A stretch of DNA of 64,000 nt from Muscardinus avellanarius (Eukaryota; Chordata; Mammalia; Rodentia; Gliridae), in assembly GCA_963383645.1 (NCBI GenBank), contig OY726561.1, positions 23,578,795 to 23,642,794 of the forward strand. Reading direction: 5' to 3'. This document shows, in pieces, positions 57,391-64,000 of this stretch (the stretch's first letter is position 1; each line of letters starts with the position of its first letter). The position numbers and the translations under genes were made by a program. The notes beneath the pieces were generated by a model. It did not search any database. It had not been told where the DNA came from and saw only the letters and a list, made by a program, of their open reading frames with translations.

Positions 57391-57536
57391 TAATGCTCAT
57401 TTCTCATGAGCTCTACTTTTCCAAGTACTTGCAACAGTAATTTAGTAATAATCTTATATCAAAAATGTTTTAACTTATTTTTAAAATGGAAAGCAAAATC
57501 CTGCCTAAATATTGTTTTATTAAGAAAATGTGGTTC

Positions 57537-57760
57537 ACTGGGCATGGTGCCCACATGCCTGTACTATCAGTACATAGAAGGCTGAGACAGGAAGACAACA
57601 GGTCCAAGAACAGTCTCAGCAACTTAGGAAGGCCCTCAGCAACTTAGCAAGACCTTGTTTTCAAATAAAAAAATAAAATAGGTCTGAGGGTATTGCTCTA
57701 AGTTCGAATGTCCCTGGGTTCAATCCCCAGTACCACAGGCACACATATAGAAAAAAAAAA
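57537..57760 (+). mobile_element. B1-dID SINE, intermediate type
   Basis: ACTGGGCATGGTGCCCACAT to TTCAATCCCCAGTACCAC. Confidence 0.87.
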
Positions 57761-58097
57761 TGTGTTTCACAGAATTCCTTTTGGACAGCTGGAAGAAGCC
57801 AGGTATATTCTGAGGACTTCCCCTACAAAGTGGATGAGTTCTTGCTAGTGTAAATCATATATTGGCACATTGAGTTACTGTTTATTTAGGTTTACATTAA
57901 ATAAAATGAACAAATCATAAAGAAAATTTTGGTTTAAAAATACAAAATTCTAATGGCAAAACAAAAAATAAATTAGAGCTCGAGGAATAATTATCAATTG
58001 CTCAAAATATTGACTTGAAAAACTATACTTATTTTAATGGAAAAATAGAAGAACCAATAGTAAGGAGAATAAAAAAAAGTATACAGTAAGTTATTAG

Positions 58098-58318
58098 GAG
58101 CAGGATATTGTGGAGCATACCTGTAATTCTAATACTTATTAGGCTGAGACAGGAGAATCACAGGTTCAAAGATAGTCTTGGCAACATAGAGAGATTCTCA
58201 AGCAACCTAGTGAGATACTCACTCAAAATAAAAAATGAAATAGGGCTGAGGGTATAGCTCAGAGGTAGAATGCCTCTGGGATCAATTTCTAGTACCACAT
58301 ACAAAAAATAAAATAAAT
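58098..58318 (+). mobile_element. B1-dID SINE (type II)
   Basis: GAGCAGGATATTGTGGAGCA to TCAATTTCTAGTACCAC with an A-rich tail. Confidence 0.86.
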
Positions 58319-59387
58319 AAGTTACTATCATAACTTTCTTCTTTGTGTGGTTTCAATAGTATCAGGCATTTTTTTGTTTTCAAAGACATTTAATGTACAT
58401 AAAATAATTTTCTTAGAAGTTACCTCATATTAACATAGTTCATCAATATGCAAAATAATATAGTTTACTTACATCCTTGACAAAATATTCTTCTTAAAAT
58501 AGTTTCTTACTTTCTAAAGCCATTCTTGATAGGAAATTTGTTTTTCAGTTCCTATTGCATTCTATTAATATTAATGTACTAGAAATACTCTCAATAGAAA
58601 TGTTTTGTTAATGGAATGACTCAAATATTTCCACTTCATGGCTATGTTTTTTTAAACATCAGAGAGCCTCCAATATTGATGGGTCATAAATATTTACTGA
58701 GAATGATGTTAAATTGATTTATTTGAAAAGAGAACTATAGCATATTATTTTAAAATTCTATGCAATGACTTATTGTCAATTATGGAAACTCAATTTACAT
58801 CAGGTCTCTTATTTCCCAATACATAGCAATCTCACATCATTATGTTAATTTAAAAAATATCAACTTTCCCTGTAACAGTCCTATATTCTAGGCAGAAAAA
58901 CAGAATTTTGGATAAAATATAAGTACTGATATATTTCACTATCTTAAGAGGGTGCAACATAATTCAATAAAACAACTTCAATGAGAGATAACAATGCTCT
59001 ATATGTCTGAGGCACAGAACCATGCTATGTTATAAAAAATAAACGAGGCAAAGAACCATGCTATGTTATAAAAATGCATAAAAGTCTAAGAAGTTATTGA
59101 CTTACTGATTACTGATATGATTCAGTTGATTCTGTGTTTTGAGGTATTATAAAAAAGGAAATTTACCATTCTCAGATGGATCATTACATCGATCACACTC
59201 TGAAATGTCCCATTACATCCACTAGATGTCCCTAATAACTGACTTTGAATGGCTACATTTCCTTGGTTGATAGTCATTAAATACTGTACCATGAGCAACA
59301 GATGTATTTTGATTTTCTTATAAAAAGTTGTATTTTTCAAAGTAGACAATGTTGTCATAATAACCATATAAATTTAAAATTACTTAC
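58319..59387. other. Intron flanking the Ig4 exon donor
   Basis: Unique AT-rich DNA with the exon donor GTAAGTA at its right end. A 36-bp imperfect tandem duplication lies at 59009-59080 (GAACCATGCTATGTTATAAA in both copies). Confidence 0.55.
59009..59080 (+). repeat. 36-bp tandem duplication, imperfect
   Basis: GAGGCACAGAACCATGCTAT at the first copy and GAGGCAAAGAACCATGCTAT at the second, both continuing GTTATAAAAA. Confidence 0.9.
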
Positions 59388-59538
59388 ATTCTATATCAAG
59401 GTACATGCTCTTTTGGTGCCCGCCAATCCTGCTTGCAGCTTCACAGTTGTATCTTCCTGAGTCTGACAACTTCACATCTTTAATGTGCAGGGAGGAGCTT
59501 CCATGCTGCCCTTTGACTTCAATACGTCCGTCTGGGCT
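59388..59538 (-). CDS. NCAM2: NCAM2 exon: second half of Ig domain 4
   Basis: Coding exon of 151 nt. Acceptor AG is at 59540-59539 and donor GTAAGTA follows directly after 59388. It opens with codons for [13 protein letters not shown], then [37 protein letters not shown], and ends on the first base of a Tyr codon. The D-S-G-R-Y-N-C motif is the canonical F strand of an I-set Ig domain; its Cys forms the intradomain disulfide with a Cys in the preceding exon, which is outside the window. Frame and phase fit the exon at 18864-19051 exactly. From memory the human protein has Leu where Pro is seen in SPDGRIE, and Asp where Asn is seen in RYNC. The frame is open, with no sign of decay. Confidence 0.93.
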
Positions 59539-59833
59539 CTGTTTGCATTGATTCAGGAAAAAGAAAAATTTTATGCTCTTTTCTGTAAAATGAAGAATGA
59601 ACTTATAACATTTATCCTATACATATATAAAGATAAACTTGCATCTGCAATTTAAAAAATCTACAAGTATTATGTGTGTATTTTTGACATACTGTTTTTA
59701 GCTTATTTCACTTGCCCACCTGTATCCAAAGACACTGACATGTAGTTAACACTTGGATACATATTTTATCAATCACTTGTTACTTAGTATGCTATTGGCC
59801 TTTGAAAAAGCTCTCAAATTCTTTTTTTTTTTT

Positions 59834-60036
59834 GGGGGGGGGTTGGGGATGGAACCCAGGGGCATTTGACTTAGGAGCTACAACCCCTGCCCTATTTTTT
59901 ATTCTTTATTTTGAAACCGGGTCTCACTGAATTACAGAGGGCCTCACTAAGTAGCTGAGGCTGTCCGCGAACCGCGATCCTCCAGGTCTCAGCCTCCCAA
60001 ATCCTGGGATTATAAGCGTGCGCCACCATGCCTGGC
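59834..60036 (-). mobile_element. B1-dID SINE (type II), minus strand
   Basis: GGGGGGGTTGGGGATGGAAC to GCGCCACCATGCCTGGCAG. Close in sequence to the copy at 44488-44690 (both have GCTGAGGCT(A/G)TCCGCGAACC). It lies 296 bases upstream of the Ig4 exon acceptor in transcription sense. Confidence 0.92.
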
Positions 60037-60230
60037 AGCTCTCAAATTCTTGAAAGGATTTTGTTGGCTTCAAATCACATTCCTTGCGGACATAAAGGAA
60101 CAACATTGTTTATTCAATTCTGTCTAAAAACTAAGCATGAAAAATATTTTTCTGCTTCACTTTGATTTCATATTGTCATAAAGGAAACTTTATCAAGATG
60201 TAGAAATAAAGTGTAGAGGAGTTCTTAACT

Positions 60231-60272
60231 TTTATTTATTTGTTTATTTATTTATTTATGTATTTATTTATT
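60231..60272 (+). repeat. (TTTA)n
   Basis: About ten TTTA/TTTG units, the complement of the tail of the following minus-strand SINE. Confidence 0.92.
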
Positions 60273-60276
60273 TTTT

Positions 60277-60479
60277 CAGTACTGAGGATGGAACCCAGGG
60301 GAATTCTACCCCTGAGCTACATGCCAACCCTATTTTCTATTCTTTATTTTGAAAATAAAAAAGTCTCACTGATTTGCAAAGGGCTTTGCTAAGTACCTGA
60401 GGCTCACTGAGAACCGTGATCCTTCTATGTAAGGCTCCCAAATGCTGAGATTAAAACTGTACACCACCATGCCTGGCTT
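60277..60479 (-). mobile_element. B1-dID SINE (type II), minus strand
   Basis: AGTACTGAGGATGGAACCCA to GTACACCACCATGCCTGGCT. Moderately diverged. Confidence 0.9.
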
Positions 60480-60569
60480 TAGCTTTTATTTTTAATTGAA
60501 TAAAATAGCATAGCTCCTAACCAAAATTTATACCATAATTATCACAGAAAAATTACTTAAAACATAGTC

Positions 60570-60778
60570 ATGCCCGGCGTGGTGGCACACGCTTGTAATC
60601 CCCGCGCTTGGGAGACGGAGACAGGAGGATCTCACATGTTAGAAGCCAGCCAAGCTGGCTTAAGAGACCCTGTTTACAAATTTAAAAAAGCATAAAATAG
60701 GTCTGGGAGTGTAGTCCAGAGGTAGATGGGCTTCCAGAAGCCCCAGTACCACCCAAAATAAAAAATAAAATAAATAAA
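60570..60778 (+). mobile_element. B1-dID SINE (type I) with target duplication
   Basis: TGCCCGGCGTGGTGGCACAC to AAGCCCCAGTACCACC. AAAACATAGTCAT flanks it on both sides. Confidence 0.94.
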
Positions 60779-60789
60779 TAAAACATAGT

Positions 60790-61689
60790 CATCACTATCA
60801 AGTTTTTTCTTAGGAAGTCAATGAAAACAGTATAGTAATTATTAAGCATTTACTCTGAGAGTATTGATTCAAATCAAGGAATTGCTTATAATTAAATAGT
60901 TTACAAATTATATTTCTAATGGGAATTATTGTATAGTTTATCTAGCATACCCAAAATGGTTTTCTTCAATCACTTAATCCCTTTATAACATTAATATGTA
61001 AAAAATTGCATTGATTGAAATTTTCTTCATATGGTCAGAAAACATAATGAACATTTAGCATTTTATAACCCATTAAAAACATGTACTTTACTATTTTTGA
61101 ATTCATTTTCCCAGTACATTAGGTTTTAGCAACTCAAGAAAGTAGCAAATGTTACACATGAATTTTGAAAATTGTTACTATTTAATAATAAAGGGTTAAT
61201 TTTCTGTATGACAATTTACATAAAGTTCAGTGAATGTGTGAAATTTGTATAATGAAAATTTGGTATATGATTATTGTTAAATTGTTTTTATTTATATCAA
61301 AAGACTATTTTAAGACTTCTTATACCTGATATTAATTGGGAAGAAGTAGTATGATCACTTTTTTGTTTTGTTAATTTTATTTATGAATATATTTATTAAA
61401 TAATCTTGTGTTATTCACTTACTCTAATGAATTGCTATCAGAAAAATGATCTTCAAAACCCAACAATTTAGATAAGATTTCTATATCAAATACATGTTCA
61501 GCAATTATAAATTTGCTCAAATAATAGCTAAGTTAAATATGCAAAAAGAAGGCATTCTCCTATGCTAATTTAAGAGATTTAAATGTCATACTCATTTAAT
61601 TATTTGAGAGATAAAGCAAAAAATGAAACAATTCACAGAAATTAAAATAAGAATAAATAAACTCAAATATCAAATCCTCAATTTCTTAT
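60790..61689. other. Intron, AT-rich, no feature seen
   Basis: Unique AT-rich sequence of the intron 5' of the Ig4 exon. Confidence 0.5.
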
Positions 61690-62560
61690 GCGAGGTTACT
61701 AAGAGTTTTCAATAATGAACAATATCTTCTTTGATCCTTCCCTTGTCTCACCTCTATTCCTGGTGTGATGCTCTTGAAGTAGCCTTCTTACAGCTCTGAC
61801 CTCACTTGGCTGTAATGACACCCACATTTTCTCAGTTTTCACCAAGTTGTATGTCTGAATATTACTTAATGTCCATTGTTGCAGATTCCTTTCAATTTTA
61901 AGGACCCCCTCCTCTGGTTCTGTCCTGGATTTCATTTTTCAGTGAAGTGCACTCTATTTGACCCTCTAATGCCTACCGACATCTAACCTGATGGTCTTTG
62001 GTCAATCTTTTCCAGCCAGCATCCCTCTTTCCCTGGAGCTTCAGCAGCAGATTCCTCAATTCAGGGTATGGCCTTTAGCATATTTCCCATATCAACATGT
62101 ATTTAGGGAAGACATGCAAAACCCCTGTACTCTCTTCTTTCTTTCAATGAGTGGTACTAATTATTCCCCATGCCTCACTCCATACCATGTGCTCAGTGTT
62201 GGATCAGTTTTTCTATTTTGTATTTTTGTTTATTTTCTGAGAAATCTAACCTGTCATCTTGTTCAACTTTATTATATTCCATTTTCAGCAACTGTGTTTT
62301 TTTGACCAATTCTGTTTTCTGCCTCACTTGTTCAGAGTCTCTGGTCACACTGTTTTCAAGGATACTGACAGGTGTCTCTGGATTTCAGAAAGAACAATTA
62401 CACTTTCAGCTTGAATAGGACTGAGATAGGCTCCCAAGCTCTACAAAGCCATTGACATGATAATGCTTGTGTCTCTGGGACAAAAGCCATTCCAGCTGCA
62501 GATAGTATTTCTTGGGTAGCCGTGAATAAGTCTTTTTAAAAGCAAACTTTTTAAAAAAAA
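61690..62560. other. Higher-complexity unrecognised segment in intron
   Basis: Noticeably less AT-biased than its surroundings, with open frames of 78 codons (minus, 61699-61935) and 104 codons (plus, 61991-62305). I find no family signature, splice sites fitting NCAM2, or known repeat words. It could be an ancient repeat, a retrocopy fragment or a conserved non-coding element. Confidence 0.4.
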
Positions 62561-62629
62561 AAAACCATGAATATTTCATTTCCCCCTGTCTCTATAGCCA
62601 TAAATATCATACCCCCCCCCAAATAAAGT

Positions 62630-62790
62630 CTAGTTCTTCAGCCTGACATTTACAAACCTCCATGTGGTATCACCTTTCTGGCCAAGCACACTTTGCGATG
62701 TGGATACTATAACATCCAATTATTTTGAATGATTTATGTTGTCCTGAATATCCTACTTCCTCCTATATGCATCCTTTACTGTGTTGCCTC
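62630..62790 (+). mobile_element. Possible L2 fragment
   Basis: TCAGCCTGACATTTACAAAC, CCTCCATGTGGTATCACCTT and TCTGGCCAAGCACACTTTGC follow the order of the L2 3' part, which usually reads as 'ccaaggccctccatgatctggcc'. Decayed; low certainty. Confidence 0.3.
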
Positions 62791-63760
62791 AAATAGTTCT
62801 ACATTTATATCTACTATATTTACATGTCAGGTTCACAACTTGTAGACTGGTCTAACCCTTACTTCATTGTAAAAATATTAACTTCTATTCAATATAGTCC
62901 CTGATTATCATTTATCAACAACTATATTTACATAACAAGTACACATTTTGTGGACTGGCTAACCCTTATTTTATTGGCCAGATAATAATTTCAATTGTAG
63001 AAAGTCCTTGATTATCTAAATAAATCACTATATCTCCTGTGAACTCTATGCTATTCTTGAGACTATTCTTGAGACCAATTGCTTTTAATAAAGTAGTTTT
63101 GAAACTTAAGATTTTGCCACACAGGGGATGATATTGAATTTAAACCAATTTGAGAAATATTTATTATACTGCATGTAGAAATAACCTGGACTAGTATTTA
63201 TAACAGAACAGTTATATTTAATATTTCATGAGGAAATTTAAATTGTTGTAAAATTTCATATGGTGAGTAAAACTAAGGTAACCCTTCATCTATTGGTTAC
63301 TATGGGCTAAAAGTTGAATTTAACATTTTCTGTTAGAAGGTAGTAACCAGATTATAAAATTAGTAATGTAAAGCAAATCTTTCATTTTAACTTTCCATAA
63401 GGAAAACTATTGTTCACTCAGAGTATTAAAATGTTGATTTAAAGGTTATTATTATACTCTCTTGTTATTATTACCTGTTGTACATGGCTTGGTTTGGGCT
63501 TCAGAAAAACTATTGGTATATATAAAAATACCATGCTATTACTAAAAATGTTGATCGTACAAAGATATTGTCAGTTTATCAGAAATATTAATAGTAATTC
63601 TAAAAAGACAGAAAGGTAATGGAAATGTGTGAGTCATTGGGAAATTATTAGTCATTTTTGGGTTTAACATTGGCTTATAAAGACATGCTATGTGCATTAC
63701 ACTAAGTACTTACACTGGAAAACCAAAGTCATTCCTGTACATATCTGACATTCTAAAGGA

Positions 63761-63761
<1 letters not shown>
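62791..63761. other. Intron, AT-rich, no feature seen
   Basis: No exon or repeat recognised. Two similar words, TCAACAACTATATTTACATA near 62915 and CTACTATATTTACATGTCAG near 62810, may reflect a local duplication of about 100 bp (62805-63000). Confidence 0.45.

Positions 63762-63813
<52 letters not shown>
63762..63813 (+). repeat. (TC)n microsatellite
   Basis: 26 uninterrupted TC units. Confidence 0.97.
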
Positions 63814-63815
<2 letters not shown>

Positions 63816-64000
63816 TACAAAGAAAAGCACTACACATAGATGAAAGAAAATTATTTTATACCTTAACTTTGATTCCACATCAACTAAAGATTAATTTAAA
63901 ATATCTGATATTTGATTGAAATAGGTTAATGGACATTTTAGCTGTCTATCTAGTATTTTCAGATTCTGTTACTGAATTAAGATGATTAGAAAGCAAAGTG

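Noticed and set aside
19052..59387. Search for an extra NCAM2 exon in the 40-kb intron
   Set aside because: The Tyr codon is split exactly between the two exons (T|AT) and the joined protein matches NCAM2 without a missing segment. No exon-like sequence of this family was seen between.

Overview
The window is nuclear DNA from a mammal, almost certainly a rodent. It is AT-rich, intronic and packed with L1, B1/ID-type SINEs and microsatellites. Nearly every young SINE is a B1-like left part (RNA polymerase III box motifs, '...cttgtaatccc...') fused to an ID-like right part ('...gtgtagcccggaggtaga...'). That architecture is known as B1-dID and is typical of Sciuromorpha (squirrels, mountain beaver, dormice). 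The species cannot be named from sequence alone.

The only recognisable protein-coding gene is NCAM2 (neural cell adhesion molecule 2, also OCAM or RNCAM), on the minus strand. Four internal exons are present, in transcription order: 59538-59388 (second half of Ig4), 19051-18864 (first half of Ig5), 14276-14180 (second half of Ig5) and 3834-3661 (first half of the first fibronectin III domain). All have AG/GT splice sites and phases that join without loss. The introns between them are about 40.3 kb, 4.6 kb and 10.3 kb. The 5' exons lie beyond 64000 and the 3' exons before position 1. There is a 200-N assembly gap at 14332-14531. I see no RNA gene and no second intact protein gene.

Layout: 1-19 kb holds three NCAM2 exons with SINEs, L1 3' ends (mostly antisense to the plus strand), microsatellites and an MLT1-like LTR. 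19-48 kb is the big intron, with old L1 pieces (20.2-25.4 kb), dense SINEs, a second MLT1-like LTR (36.2 kb), an HAL1/L1M-like relic (40.5-42.1 kb), and at 44.8-47.9 kb a younger L1 nested in an older one, with the reverse-transcriptase part of ORF2 missing. 49.8-56.7 kb is a 5'-truncated L1 ORF2 plus 3' UTR, split by the most striking object in the window. 57-64 kb has an L1 3' end, SINEs, the Ig4 exon and mostly unique AT-rich intron.

The unusual object is a 4.6-kb GC- and CpG-rich insertion (50189-54790) flanked by a perfect 15-bp target-site duplication inside L1 ORF2. In order it has about 3.8 copies of a 125-bp monomer, a roughly 490-bp unique linker, a 3.2-kb variable tandem array of 50-bp units arranged mainly as 100-bp dimers, a short unique segment, an L1 3' UTR end and an A-rich tail. 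This modular layout (5' GC repeat, unique part, GC-rich VNTR, 3' retroelement-derived end, poly(A), TSD) parallels the hominoid SVA/LAVA composite retroposons but appears to be built from unrelated, rodent L1-associated parts. I propose it as an SVA-like, L1-mobilised non-autonomous retroposon. Whether it is already catalogued cannot be decided without a repeat-library search.
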